Position numbers and translations under genes: made by a program. From Caballeronia catudaia (GTDB taxonomy: Bacteria > Pseudomonadota > Gammaproteobacteria > Burkholderiales > Burkholderiaceae): a stretch of 64,000 bases of DNA. This document shows positions 18,138 to 26,369 of the stretch, piece after piece. The stretch is taken from contig NZ_FCOF02000021.1 in the NCBI RefSeq assembly GCF_001544755.2, forward strand, positions 41,010 through 105,009, written 5' to 3'. The notes under the pieces are model-generated. The model made no database searches and was not told the origin of the DNA. It saw nothing but the letters and a program-made list of their open reading frames with translations. Every line of letters begins with the position of its first letter. Position 1 is the first letter of the stretch.

Positions 18138-20372
18138 TTACCGTGTCGAAACTTCCGAGCCCGTGGCTTCGGATTGCGTTTGCGCCGAGGATGCGCCTGA
18201 GGTCGCGGACGGATCAGCCGGTTCGGCCAGCTTCACGCCGAGCGCCGCCGCAATCTGCGCGCGTGTGCGTACGAATTCCTTCTCGAAATCGAACGTGCGG
18301 CGCGCGGTGGACATCGCCATCAGCACGCTCGCGCCGCCCCGCTCCGAATCCTTGAGCCAGAACCAGAGCCGGCGTTCGCGCACGTAAAACATCGCGAAAA
18401 TACCGACCACCAGCAGAAGGCTGCCAAGATACACCAGATTTTTACCCGGCGCGCGCGTCAACTGGAATACCGAAGCTTGCACCTGCTTGAAGTTGTCCAG
18501 TTGCAGGAAGACCGGCGAACCGTACAGAAAGCTGTCGGAAAGCGCGTTGATGGACGACTGCACGAACGCGGAGTTCTTTTCATCCACTTTAGCTTCCGGA
18601 AGACCGTTTTGCTCTCGGGAAATCTGCCATACGTCCCACATCGCGCCTTCGAGCATGCGCATCAGCAAACCCGCCGCCTTTTCCTGCTCGCCCTTCGGCA
18701 CCGATTTGTCGATGAACATCGCGATGCCCTGGAAGCCGCCATTCATCTGAGCATTCGCGATGGGCTTGCCGGTTTCGTCGACGCCCGCGAAGAGATTCAG
18801 CACGCGGATCGCGCTTTCTTCCAGATGCTTTTGCAACTCGGCGTTTTCCGCCGGCACCGAACGCAGTGCAAACCGATGCGCGGCTTCCGCGCGCGTGGCC
18901 GGCGTGGCGAGCGCGGCGCGCAAATCCATCCATTGCCTGACGGTGCCTTGTTCGTCGGCGGGGATGCGCAGATAGCGGAACGAATCGTTCGGGCTCACGC
19001 GCATGCCGGCGAGGAACATGCGCTGGCCGCTGACATCGACCGGGAGCATGTAGTTGCTGTACTCGCGCGCCTGGCCGTCCGTGCCGCGCACCTTGTATTG
19101 CACCGACGGTCCGATATTGCGCAGATCGGTCGGCTTCGATGTTTTCGCCCCGGAGCCGAGACGCTCGTCGAACGCGTCGCGCAGCGTTTCCTTCTTGCCG
19201 ACGCCGCGCGCATCCGGCGTACCGCTGCCATCAGTCATGTTTTCGACGTTGATTGCGCGGAAATCGGTGAATTCGACGGTTTCCCCCTGCGCGCCCGTGA
19301 ACTGCGTGCCGATGGGCGCCGTGCCGCCGATCGTGCCGCTGAAGGGCGCAGCCTTCGCGCTGCCGCCGGTCATCGGCCAGGCGGTCATGTCGAGCTTCGA
19401 GCCGCCATCCTGAAAACTCGATTGATAGATCGAGATGCCGTCGTATGTGAACGGCTTGTTGACCTCGACGCGCGCCGGAATACGCTTGCCCGCCTTGTGA
19501 TCGATCACGACGATGTCGCTCGCGAAGAGCTTTGGCATGCCGGTCGAGTAGTAATCGACGATGAACTTGTTCAACTGAATCGAGAACGGCAGGTCCTGGA
19601 TGATCGAGCCGTCCTGCTGGTTCAGAATCGCGGTGCCGACAAACTGGCCTTCGGGCACCCACGCGTAGCCGCGGAACGTCGGGTTCGACGTCGAGAGCCG
19701 ATGCTCAGGCGGAATGTCATTGATGACGGCGTTGCTGCTCACCGGCGTCTTGTTGAACATCCACATCTGCAGTTTGATGGGCAGATTGCTGTCGAGTAGC
19801 CCGCCGATACAGATCACCACGATCGCGACGTGCGCCGAGATATAGCCGATCTTCGTCATTGCGCCGCGCTTGCCCGCGATGAGCGTCGCGCCGTTGTCGG
19901 TCTGGCGCGTGACGGTGCGATAACCCATCTTCGCGGCAAGGCGCTCGAGCGTTGCGGCCGTTTGCGACCGGTTCGTCGCAACCGTGAACTCGCCCTTGTG
20001 ATGAAACGCGCGCAGGCCGCCTTCATGCACGCGATCCTTCCAGCTCTTGATATCCGCGATCATCTTCGGGCTGTTGCGGATGACGCACAGCGACACCGAA
20101 ATCACGAGGAAAATCAGGATCAGCATGAACCACCACGCGCTGTACACGTTGTAGAGGCTCACGCCGCGGAAGATGTCCGCCCAGAACGGGCCGAACTGGT
20201 TCACGTAGTTAGGATACGGATCCTCTTGCGTGAGCACCGTGCCGATGATGCTCGCGATCGCCAGAATGACCAGCAATGCGATGGCGAAGCGCATCGAACT
20301 GACGAGCTCGATGAAATGCCTGACGGCGCGGCGGCTCGACTTCGACTGCAAACCCGATGTGGTGACGCTCAT
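18138..20372 (-). CDS. resB: ResB-like cytochrome c biogenesis protein
   Basis: A 744-residue system II component. N-terminal helices (SMRFAIALLVILAIASIIGTV and a second near residue 75), a third at SAHVAIVVICIGGLL, a large periplasmic domain, and a C-terminal helix (LVYLGSLLLVVGIFAMFYV) before a cytoplasmic tail. ResB is thought to receive the apocytochrome and support heme transfer by CcsB. It is downstream of cytochrome c4, separated by a terminator-like hairpin, so its level could be set by read-through or its own promoter. Confidence 0.95.
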   Translation of the reverse strand: MSVTTSGLQSKSSRRAVRHFIELVSSMRFAIALLVILAIASIIGTVLTQEDPYPNYVNQFGPFWADIFRGVSLYNVYSAWWFMLILIFLVISVSLCVIRNSPKMIADIKSWKDRVHEGGLRAFHHKGEFTVATNRSQTAATLERLAAKMGYRTVTRQTDNGATLIAGKRGAMTKIGYISAHVAIVVICIGGLLDSNLPIKLQMWMFNKTPVSSNAVINDIPPEHRLSTSNPTFRGYAWVPEGQFVGTAILNQQDGSIIQDLPFSIQLNKFIVDYYSTGMPKLFASDIVVIDHKAGKRIPARVEVNKPFTYDGISIYQSSFQDGGSKLDMTAWPMTGGSAKAAPFSGTIGGTAPIGTQFTGAQGETVEFTDFRAINVENMTDGSGTPDARGVGKKETLRDAFDERLGSGAKTSKPTDLRNIGPSVQYKVRGTDGQAREYSNYMLPVDVSGQRMFLAGMRVSPNDSFRYLRIPADEQGTVRQWMDLRAALATPATRAEAAHRFALRSVPAENAELQKHLEESAIRVLNLFAGVDETGKPIANAQMNGGFQGIAMFIDKSVPKGEQEKAAGLLMRMLEGAMWDVWQISREQNGLPEAKVDEKNSAFVQSSINALSDSFLYGSPVFLQLDNFKQVQASVFQLTRAPGKNLVYLGSLLLVVGIFAMFYVRERRLWFWLKDSERGGASVLMAMSTARRTFDFEKEFVRTRAQIAAALGVKLAEPADPSATSGASSAQTQSEATGSEVSTR

Positions 20373-20389
20373 TCAAACTCCGGCTGGAC

Positions 20390-20443
20390 AGCAAAAAAGG
20401 GTGGAGACGCTGGCGGTCTGATCGACCGACGTCCCACCCTTTT
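20390..20443 (-). terminator. Terminator-like hairpin between cytochrome c4 and resB
   Basis: Arms of 10 bp (20434-20443 and 20395-20404), a long loop of about 29 nt, and a T-run on the minus strand. The loop holds a smaller CGGTCGATCAGACCG-like repeat. It could be partial, allowing read-through to resB. Confidence 0.65.
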
Positions 20444-20545
20444 CTTGTTTTTGCGCCGGTCTTCTCGGATGTTCCCGGGACCGGCTTCGTAGTATGGGCG
20501 ATTCCCGCATTCGACGCCGGAAACCGCTAGACGCTGACTGCTGCG

Positions 20546-21208
20546 TTAGTGCAACCCGGCGATGTAATCCGCCACCGCCTTCATCTCCGCTTCGTTCATG
20601 CGGGAAGAGACGGCGTGCATCGGCTCGCTGTTGGCGCGTTGTCCCGATGCGAAGGCGTTCAACTGCGCCACCGTGTAATCGCCCCACTGCCACGACAGCC
20701 GCGGATACTGCACCGGAATGCCCATGCCCGTTGCGCCGTGGCAGGCGGCGCACGCCGGCACGCCCTTGTCCGCGATGCCGCCGCGATAAATCTTCTGGCC
20801 TAGCGCGACGTCGTTCTTGTCGCGCGCGTAGCCCTGTTTGGTCTTCTGCGACGCGAAATACGCCGCGACATTCACCATGTCCTGATCCGACAGCGCGCCC
20901 GCGATGCCCGCCATGATCGGATTGTTGCGCGCCGGCGCCTTCGCGCCCGGCTGCGTCTTGTAATCCTTCAACTGCTTGACGATGTACTCGGCGTGCTGAC
21001 CCGCCAGTTTCGGGAATGCCGCGCCGGCGCTGTTGCCGTCCGCTGCGTGACACGCCGCGCACACCTGAGTCGCGATGGCCTGCCCTCTTGCCACATCCGG
21101 TTTGGCCGGTTGCGCGGGCTCCGCCGCGTTCACTGTTACTGATACCGCTGTTACACCGAAAGCCGCCGCTGCCCGAATCACCACCAGAGACCTGTACAGT
21201 CGGATCAT
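20546..21208 (-). CDS. Diheme cytochrome c4-type protein
   Basis: A 220-residue periplasmic electron carrier. Start MIRLYRSLVV, signal peptide to about residue 28 (VTVNA|AEPA). It has two cytochrome c domains with CAACH at 50-54 and CAACH at 153-157, each followed by a methionine region (NPIMAG; SEPMHAVSSRM). Cytochrome c4 passes electrons to terminal oxidases such as cbb3. The neighbours resB and ccsB mature this class of protein. A longer reading from 21274 is rejected because it would put 22 charged residues before the signal peptide. The ribosome-binding site is weak (GGGTA). Confidence 0.93.
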   Translation of the reverse strand: MIRLYRSLVVIRAAAAFGVTAVSVTVNAAEPAQPAKPDVARGQAIATQVCAACHAADGNSAGAAFPKLAGQHAEYIVKQLKDYKTQPGAKAPARNNPIMAGIAGALSDQDMVNVAAYFASQKTKQGYARDKNDVALGQKIYRGGIADKGVPACAACHGATGMGIPVQYPRLSWQWGDYTVAQLNAFASGQRANSEPMHAVSSRMNEAEMKAVADYIAGLH

Positions 21209-21251
21209 TCGCGTACCCTGTTTTTCGTCTTGTGAGAATGTGAGGTTCTGC

Positions 21252-21279
21252 AAAAAACGACGGCGATCGAACATCGCCG
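21252..21279 (-). terminator. Intrinsic terminator inside the cytochrome c4 leader
   Basis: On the minus strand a 7-bp stem (21279-21273 with 21267-21261), loop of 5 nt, then TCG and six T's. It lies 44 nt before the cytochrome c4 ATG, not after a gene, so it ends either an attenuated leader or a separate small RNA. Confidence 0.7.
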
Positions 21280-21446
21280 CAAGATACCCTGACCTTCTGA
21301 ACGAAGAGGCCCAAAATATGCCTCTGAAAACTGTCTCGTCCCTGTCGATCAGAGTTGCCGCTTTAGCGGCTTACTCTGATCCCATGCAGAGCAGTGGTGC
21401 CGCCTGCGGCTTGGGTCTTGCGTGCCCGCGCTGATCTTTAAAAATC
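21252..21446 (-). ncRNA. Candidate structured leader or small RNA upstream of cytochrome c4
   Basis: No gene is found between 21209 and 21570. The minus strand carries, in order, a possible -10 (TACAAT, 21458-21453), a 9-bp inverted repeat (21373-21381 with 21347-21355) enclosing a 5-bp GCCGC stem, a GAGGC/GCCTC hairpin (21306-21324), and the terminator at 21252-21279. The product would be about 195 nt. No known RNA family was recognised. No good -35 was found, so transcription is inferred. Confidence 0.4.
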
Positions 21447-21450
21447 CGTC

Positions 21451-21462
21451 GTATTGTACAAT
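21451..21462. promoter_or_regulatory. Palindrome with divergent -10-like boxes, engB/cytochrome c4 gap
   Basis: The sequence at about 21452-21463 (TATTGTACAATA) is a perfect 12-bp palindrome. It supplies TACAAT on both strands: 21457-21462 toward engB and 21458-21453 toward cytochrome c4. It could be a shared promoter core or a regulator site. Confidence 0.35.
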
Positions 21463-21570
21463 AACCCGCTACACGCAAAGACGCCAGTCGGGGCATGCCC
21501 AGTATCTGCCGGGTTCTCAAGGCTTCAGGTTTCGCAGCGCTTTCCGCAGTTCTTCCGATTGGGCCCGCCC

Positions 21571-22233
21571 ATGTCATTCCTGCTTCACCAGTCCCGCTTC
21601 TTCACCACAGTCAACCATCTGCGCGATCTGCCGCCCACGCCGCAGCCCGAAATCGCTTTCGGCGGGCGCTCGAACGCGGGAAAATCGACGGCGATCAACA
21701 TCCTCTGCAATCAGAAACGGCTTGCTTTCGCGAGCAAGACGCCGGGCCGCACGCAGCACATCAACTACTTCTCGGTCGGGCCGCAGGACGAGCCGGTCGG
21801 CTATCTCGTCGATCTTCCGGGCTACGGTTACGCCGAAGTCCCGGGCGCCGCGAAAGAGCATTGGCAACGGCTGCTCTCCACGTATCTGCAAAGCCGCGCG
21901 CAACTTCGCGGCATGATCCTGATGATGGATTCGCGCCGGCCCTTGACCGACCTCGATCGCATCATGATCGACTGGTTCGCGCCGACCGGTAAGCCGATCC
22001 ACACGCTGCTCACCAAATGCGACAAATTGACGCGACAGGAGATGACCAACGCCTTGCGCGCGACGAAGAAATCCTTCGCGGAATACAAGGACGCGGGCTA
22101 TCGCGGCGAGTTGACCGTTCAGCTCTTTTCCGCGCTCAAGCGCACGGGCATCGACGAAGCGCACGAACTGATCGAAAGCTGGCTAATGCCCGGCGAAGCG
22201 GGCGGGAACGTGCAGGAAAACATTACGGAGTGA
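21571..22233 (+). CDS. engB: EngB/YihA ribosome-biogenesis GTPase
   Basis: A 220-residue GTPase needed for assembly of the large ribosomal subunit. G1 motif GGRSNAGKST at residues 31-40, G3 DLPGYGYAE, G4 TKCDKLTR. The start MSFLLHQSRF is chosen because the family begins just before this sequence; the earlier in-frame start at 21454 adds 39 unsupported residues. No plus-strand terminator follows: the hairpin 30 nt downstream faces the other way. Confidence 0.95.
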   Translation: MSFLLHQSRFFTTVNHLRDLPPTPQPEIAFGGRSNAGKSTAINILCNQKRLAFASKTPGRTQHINYFSVGPQDEPVGYLVDLPGYGYAEVPGAAKEHWQRLLSTYLQSRAQLRGMILMMDSRRPLTDLDRIMIDWFAPTGKPIHTLLTKCDKLTRQEMTNALRATKKSFAEYKDAGYRGELTVQLFSALKRTGIDEAHELIESWLMPGEAGGNVQENITE

Positions 22234-22257
22234 GTCGTTGCGCCGGGTCTCCGGCAT

Positions 22258-22285
22258 AAAAAAACCCGCCGCATGACGGCGGGTT
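22258..22285 (-). terminator. Intrinsic terminator of the engB-hemB small RNA candidate
   Basis: A 9-bp stem with loop CATGA and a T-run only on the minus strand; the plus strand continues AACAGCC. No minus-strand protein gene precedes it, which points to an RNA gene. Confidence 0.8.
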
Positions 22286-22362
22286 AACAGCCTAATCGAA
22301 TATCGACAGGCACCCGCTCAGGGAGGAGAAGCGGGGAGTCCGGCGGCAAGCGCCTCGCTCGA
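22258..22362 (-). ncRNA. Candidate trans-acting small RNA between engB and hemB
   Basis: On the minus strand the gap contains a full small-RNA layout. A promoter-like pair (CTGAAA at 22398-22393, TATATC at 22375-22370, 17-nt spacer) is followed by a likely start near 22362. Next is a 6-bp hairpin (22335-22330 with 22318-22313) that exposes the pyrimidine loop TCTCCTCCCTG, then a 9-bp GC-rich terminator hairpin (22285-22277 with 22271-22263) and seven T's. The loop complements Shine-Dalgarno sequences. The gene converges on the 3' end of engB, the same relation that Spot 42 has to yihA in E. coli. Length about 105 nt. Confidence 0.6.
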
Positions 22363-22489
22363 TCGGAATGATATACCATTGTCTCAAAACGGTTTCAGAC
22401 ACAGCCAAGTGCTTGTTCGGCAAGGCTTTATGCGTTTCGGAAGCCGTTTTCGACGTCCCCTGGAAGACCACTCAAATCCGAGTCAAGAC

Positions 22490-23485
22490 ATGAGCTTCTA
22501 TCCTCACCATCGCCCGCGCCGCATGCGCCGCGATGACTTCTCTCGCCGTCTGATGCGCGAAAACATCCTCACCACGAACGACCTCATTTATCCGGTGTTC
22601 ATCGTCGAAGGGACGAATGTGCGCCAGAGCGTGCCGTCGATGCCCGGCGTCGAGCGCACATCGGTCGATCTGCTGATGAAGGTCGCCGAGCAATGCGTCG
22701 AACTCGGCGTGCCGGTGATTTCGCTGTTTCCGGCGATCGAACCGTCGCTCAAAACGCCCGATGGCCGTGAGGCGACCAATCCCGAAGGTCTGATTCCGCG
22801 CGCGGTGCGCGAGTTGAAGAAGAACTTCCCGATGCTCGGCGTGCTTACCGACGTGGCGCTCGATCCGTACACGAGCCACGGCCAGGACGGCGTGCTCGAC
22901 GAAGATGGCTACGTGAAGAACGACGAAACGAGCGAGATCCTCGTCGAGCAGGCGCGCACGCAGGCCGAAGCGGGCGTGGATATCGTCGCGCCGTCGGACA
23001 TGATGGACGGGCGCATCGGCGCGATCCGCGAGATGCTCGAAAGCGAAAGCCATATTCACACGCGCATCATGGCATACGCGGCGAAGTACGCGTCAGCGTT
23101 TTATGGCCCGTTCCGCGATGCCGTCGGCTCGGCCGCGAATCTCGGCAAGAGCAACAAGATGACGTATCAGATGGACCCGGCCAACTCCGATGAAGCGATG
23201 CGCGAAGTGCGCATGGACATCGAGGAAGGGGCGGACATGGTAATGGTCAAGCCGGGCATGCCTTATCTGGATATCGTGCGTCGCGTGAAAGACGAGTTCC
23301 GCTTCCCGACGTATGCGTATCAGGTGAGCGGCGAGTACGCGATGATCAAGGCTGCCGCGCAAAACGGCTGGATCGACCACGACAAGGTCATGATGGAAGC
23401 GCTGCTCGCGTTCAAGCGCGCGGGCGCGGATGGCGTGCTGACGTACTTCGCGCTGGATGCCGCGCGGATTCTGCGGGCTTCCTGA
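22490..23485 (+). CDS. hemB: Delta-aminolevulinic acid dehydratase (porphobilinogen synthase)
   Basis: Condenses two 5-aminolevulinate molecules to porphobilinogen in heme synthesis. The 331-residue protein starts MSFYPHHRPRRMRR; an upstream in-frame start at 22379 lies inside the small-RNA promoter and is not used. The Schiff-base lysine is K254 in MVKPGMPYLD, and the family motif YQVSGEYAMIKAAA follows. The metal loop reads DVALDPYTSHGQDG with Asp/Ala in place of the three cysteines of zinc enzymes, so this is a magnesium-type HemB like that of Pseudomonas. Confidence 0.97.
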   Translation: MSFYPHHRPRRMRRDDFSRRLMRENILTTNDLIYPVFIVEGTNVRQSVPSMPGVERTSVDLLMKVAEQCVELGVPVISLFPAIEPSLKTPDGREATNPEGLIPRAVRELKKNFPMLGVLTDVALDPYTSHGQDGVLDEDGYVKNDETSEILVEQARTQAEAGVDIVAPSDMMDGRIGAIREMLESESHIHTRIMAYAAKYASAFYGPFRDAVGSAANLGKSNKMTYQMDPANSDEAMREVRMDIEEGADMVMVKPGMPYLDIVRRVKDEFRFPTYAYQVSGEYAMIKAAAQNGWIDHDKVMMEALLAFKRAGADGVLTYFALDAARILRAS

Positions 23486-23496
23486 GTCGGTTCGAA

Positions 23497-23526
23497 AGCG
23501 ATGCTTCAGGGCATCGCTCTTTTTTA
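23497..23526 (+). terminator. Intrinsic terminator after hemB
   Basis: An 8-bp stem (23497-23504 with 23511-23518), 6-nt loop, then CTTTTTT. It overlaps the very end of dsbD on the opposite strand. Confidence 0.88.
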
Positions 23527-25353
23527 TCCGTTCGAAGGGCCGACTCTGTCGAGGCTCTTCAGAAACGTATCGGCCGATTCATAGCCGACCACGCGCGCCA
23601 CCTCGTTGCCCTGCGCATCGAAGAAGATGATGCCCGGCGGGCCGAACAGCCTGAAGCGCTTGAGAAGCGCCTGATCGTCGGCGTTGTTGGCGGTCACGTC
23701 GGCGCGCAAGAGACTGAGTTGCGCGAGGCGGGCTTGCACGCGGCTATCGGCGAACGTCAGCTTCTCCATCTCCTTGCAGGATACGCACCAGTCGGCGTAG
23801 AAGTCGAGCATCGCGGGACGCGCGGCGGCTTTGACCGCCGAATCCAGTTCCGCCGATGAGCGCACCCGCGCGAATGTCGGTCCCTCGTTCTGTGCAGTGG
23901 CAGCTTGCGATCCGCCGCGCGCGGACAGCAACGCGAGCGGACGCAGCGGATCGGTCGAACCCGCGGCCAGCCCGACGAGCAATGTCGCCGCCCAGACCGC
24001 GAACGCGGCGCCGATTCCGCGTGCGACGCGCTTCCACATGCCGATCGGCTGAGCCGCGCCCGACGAGAACAAACCAAGCGATGCCGCCGCGATCAACAGC
24101 CACAACGCCGCGAGCAACATCTGCGCGACGCCGCCGATGACCGGCCACACGATCCACAGCGCCGCCGCAAGCAGGATCACGCCGAAGAACACCTTCACGC
24201 CGTCCATCCACGCGCCGGCGCGCGGCAGCACCGAGCCCGCACCCAATCCGATGACGAGCAGCGGCACGCCGAGCCCGATGCCCATTGCAAAGAGCGCTGC
24301 TCCGCCGAGAACGGCATTACCGGTATGCGCGATGAACGCGAGCACCGCAAAAAGCGGCGCGGTCATGCACGCACCGACGACGAGCGCGGAAAGCGCCCCC
24401 ATCACCGCGACTGCCGCGAACTTGCCGCCGCTGCGCTTTTGCGACACCTCGTTGACACCGCTTTGCCAGCGCTCGGGCAACGCGATATCGGCACCCGAAA
24501 CGAGCGTGATGGCGAACGCCGCCAGCAGAACGCCGAACGCGCCGAGCACCCATGGATTCTGCAGCCATGCGCCGAGGCTCTGTCCGATCAGCGCCGCCGC
24601 GATTCCGAGCGCGGTGTACACGAGCGCCATGCCGATCACGTAGGACACCGACAACGCGAATCCGCGCGTGCGTGTCACGCGTGCGCCCTCCCCGACGATG
24701 ATCGCGGAAAGAATCGGGATCATCGGATAAGAGCACGGCAAAAGGCTCAATACCATGCCCGCCAGGAAATACAGTCCGACGACGGTGAAGAATCCACCGC
24801 CTTCGAGCATCGATTGCGCGTAATCCGCGCTCGTCACCCGTTCGAACCAGGGACCTTGCGATTCGTGCGCCGGCGCACTGGGTGCGGCTCCCGCCGGTTG
24901 AAGCGCCTCGCCGCGCACGCGGTACGTTTTCTCCATCGGCGGATAGCAGATGCCGCCATCCGCACAGCCTTGCGACGTCACGGCGAGCTGGAACGGCCCA
25001 CTGGCCTTCGTCACTGGAATGCGGATGAGCAACTCGCCGCGATAGGTTTCCACGTCCTTGTTGAACGTCTGATCGAAGTGCACTTTCCCCGCCGGCAACT
25101 GCGCGGCGCCGATGGTGGCGTCGCCGCTCTTCACCGCGAACGCAAAACGCTCGCGATACATGTAGTAGCCGTCGGCGATCTTGTAGCGCACGTCCACTTC
25201 GCCGGGCTTTTCGGTGGCGCTGAATTTGAACGCGACGTCGGGATCGAGGAAATCGTCGGCTGCGCGCGCGGCGCCCGACAGCAGCGCGAACGCCGTCAGA
25301 AACAAAAATGCGCCGAAGAATCGTCGCGCGACGAGACGAGAAAGCTCAAACAT
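23524..25353 (-). CDS. dsbD: DsbD, thiol:disulfide interchange protein
   Basis: A 609-residue membrane protein that carries electrons from cytoplasmic thioredoxin to the periplasm. A signal peptide (ending AARA|ADDF) leads to the N-terminal immunoglobulin-like domain with its cysteine pair (GCADGGICYPP). Then come eight predicted helices with the redox cysteines LLPCSYP and VVGACMTAP, and a C-terminal thioredoxin domain with WCVSC near residue 520. The start MFELSRLVARR overlaps the end of cutA by 8 nt. DsbD supplies reductant for apocytochrome thiols, which fits the nearby ccsB/resB genes. Confidence 0.97.
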   Translation of the reverse strand: MFELSRLVARRFFGAFLFLTAFALLSGAARAADDFLDPDVAFKFSATEKPGEVDVRYKIADGYYMYRERFAFAVKSGDATIGAAQLPAGKVHFDQTFNKDVETYRGELLIRIPVTKASGPFQLAVTSQGCADGGICYPPMEKTYRVRGEALQPAGAAPSAPAHESQGPWFERVTSADYAQSMLEGGGFFTVVGLYFLAGMVLSLLPCSYPMIPILSAIIVGEGARVTRTRGFALSVSYVIGMALVYTALGIAAALIGQSLGAWLQNPWVLGAFGVLLAAFAITLVSGADIALPERWQSGVNEVSQKRSGGKFAAVAVMGALSALVVGACMTAPLFAVLAFIAHTGNAVLGGAALFAMGIGLGVPLLVIGLGAGSVLPRAGAWMDGVKVFFGVILLAAALWIVWPVIGGVAQMLLAALWLLIAAASLGLFSSGAAQPIGMWKRVARGIGAAFAVWAATLLVGLAAGSTDPLRPLALLSARGGSQAATAQNEGPTFARVRSSAELDSAVKAAARPAMLDFYADWCVSCKEMEKLTFADSRVQARLAQLSLLRADVTANNADDQALLKRFRLFGPPGIIFFDAQGNEVARVVGYESADTFLKSLDRVGPSNG

Positions 25354-25678
25354 GAAGAGGGCGCTGCGTTTCTGCGTTGACCCACTGACCGTAGCCAGGC
25401 GATGCGTCCACCTGCCAGACGAGCATTTCGGGTGTTTCATAGGGATGCCGAGCCTCGACGAAACGCTGCAACTCCTCGCAGCGCGCGACGCTCGTCTTGA
25501 ACAGCAACTGCACTTCCTGAGACGACTCCAGCGCCCCTTTCCAGTGATACCGCGATGACACCGCGCCCAGCTTCGTCACGCACGCGGCCAGCCGCGCTTC
25601 AAGCGACGCCTGCGCGAGCGCATCCGCTGCTGCGGCGTCGGGCAGCGTGGACAGCATCAAGACGACGGGGATGTTCAC
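25346..25678 (-). CDS. cutA: CutA, divalent-cation tolerance-family protein
   Basis: A 110-residue CutA1 homologue, a ferredoxin-like trimer of uncertain exact function. Signatures: LEARLAACVTKLGAVSSRYHWKG, and HPYETPEMLVWQVDASPGYGQWV. The start is GTG (25678) with GGAG 7 nt upstream, giving MNIPVVLMLST; the longer frame has no family support. It overlaps dsbD, an arrangement shared with E. coli cutA-dsbD. Confidence 0.93.
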   Translation of the reverse strand: MNIPVVLMLSTLPDAAAADALAQASLEARLAACVTKLGAVSSRYHWKGALESSQEVQLLFKTSVARCEELQRFVEARHPYETPEMLVWQVDASPGYGQWVNAETQRPLHV

Positions 25679-25780
25679 TCGGTACTCCAGAAAAGCGCGA
25701 CAGGCTAGGTCCATATCGTAGCATCGGCGGCTGGCACGCACTTTTACGCCTCGGCGCGCTGAAACGTCGCAGTCACAAAG

Positions 25781-25810
25781 CAAAAAGGCCAAGCTTCGAG
25801 CCTGGCCTTT
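25781..25810 (-). terminator. Intrinsic terminator at the end of the alpha operon (rplQ)
   Basis: A 12-bp stem with one G-U pair (25799-25810 with 25784-25795), 3-nt loop and five T's on the minus strand, 24 nt past the rplQ stop. Confidence 0.88.
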
Positions 25811-25833
25811 CTGCTAACAACTTAAATCGGAAT

Positions 25834-26229
25834 TTATTCCGCTTCTTGAACTTCTTCCGTCTCTTCGACTTCCGGGCGATCCATGAGCTGGACCAGCGCC
25901 ATCGGAGCGTTGTCGCCGACGCGGAAGCCGAACTTCAGGATGCTCAGGTAGCCACCCGGACGGTTCGCGTAGCGCGGGCCGAGGACGTCGAACAGCTTCG
26001 CGACGGAATCACGATCGCGCAGGCGGTTGAAGGCCAGACGACGGTTCGCGAGCGACGGCTTCTTGCCCAGCGTGATGAGGGGCTCGACAACCTTGCGCAG
26101 TTCCTTGGCCTTCGGCAGCGTCGTCTTGATGACTTCGTGCTCGATGAGCGAATTCGACATATTGCGGAGCATTGCCAGACGATGGCTGCTCGTGCGGTTC
26201 AGTTTCCGCAGACCATGCTTATGACGCAT
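25834..26229 (-). CDS. rplQ: Large subunit ribosomal protein L17
   Basis: A 131-residue bL17 (MRHKHGLRKLNRTSSHRLAMLRNM), normal length with an acidic C-terminal tail ending EETEEVQEAE. Last gene of the alpha operon. The 140-nt gap from rpoA holds a hairpin that may reduce read-through. Confidence 0.97.
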   Translation of the reverse strand: MRHKHGLRKLNRTSSHRLAMLRNMSNSLIEHEVIKTTLPKAKELRKVVEPLITLGKKPSLANRRLAFNRLRDRDSVAKLFDVLGPRYANRPGGYLSILKFGFRVGDNAPMALVQLMDRPEVEETEEVQEAE

Positions 26230-26300
26230 TTTTCAGCTTCCTATAACGAGTTTAGAGCCAGCTCTTCTATTGCCCCTGATTTGGGGCACGGGCCGGTCGG

Positions 26301-26342
26301 AGAAAAAGCAAGACGCGGATTTTAAAGGAAAACCCGCGTCTT
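26301..26342 (-). terminator. Possible attenuator between rpoA and rplQ
   Basis: A 9-bp stem (26342-26334 with 26318-26310), 15-nt loop, then GC and five T's on the minus strand. The two bases before the T-run make it weaker than a standard terminator. Confidence 0.4.
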
Positions 26343-26369
26343 TGCCAGTAACGCTTTTGACCTGCCGTA

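Noticed and set aside
21252..21446. Leader region considered as 6S RNA, tmRNA or SRP RNA
   Set aside because: Neither the sequence nor the order of stems matches what is known of these RNAs.
21454..21570. Upstream in-frame extension of engB
   Set aside because: It would start inside the promoter palindrome region and adds 39 residues that do not resemble the EngB family.
22263..22285. Hairpin considered as the engB terminator
   Set aside because: The plus strand has no T-run after it. The T-run is on the minus strand, so it was assigned to the antisense RNA candidate.
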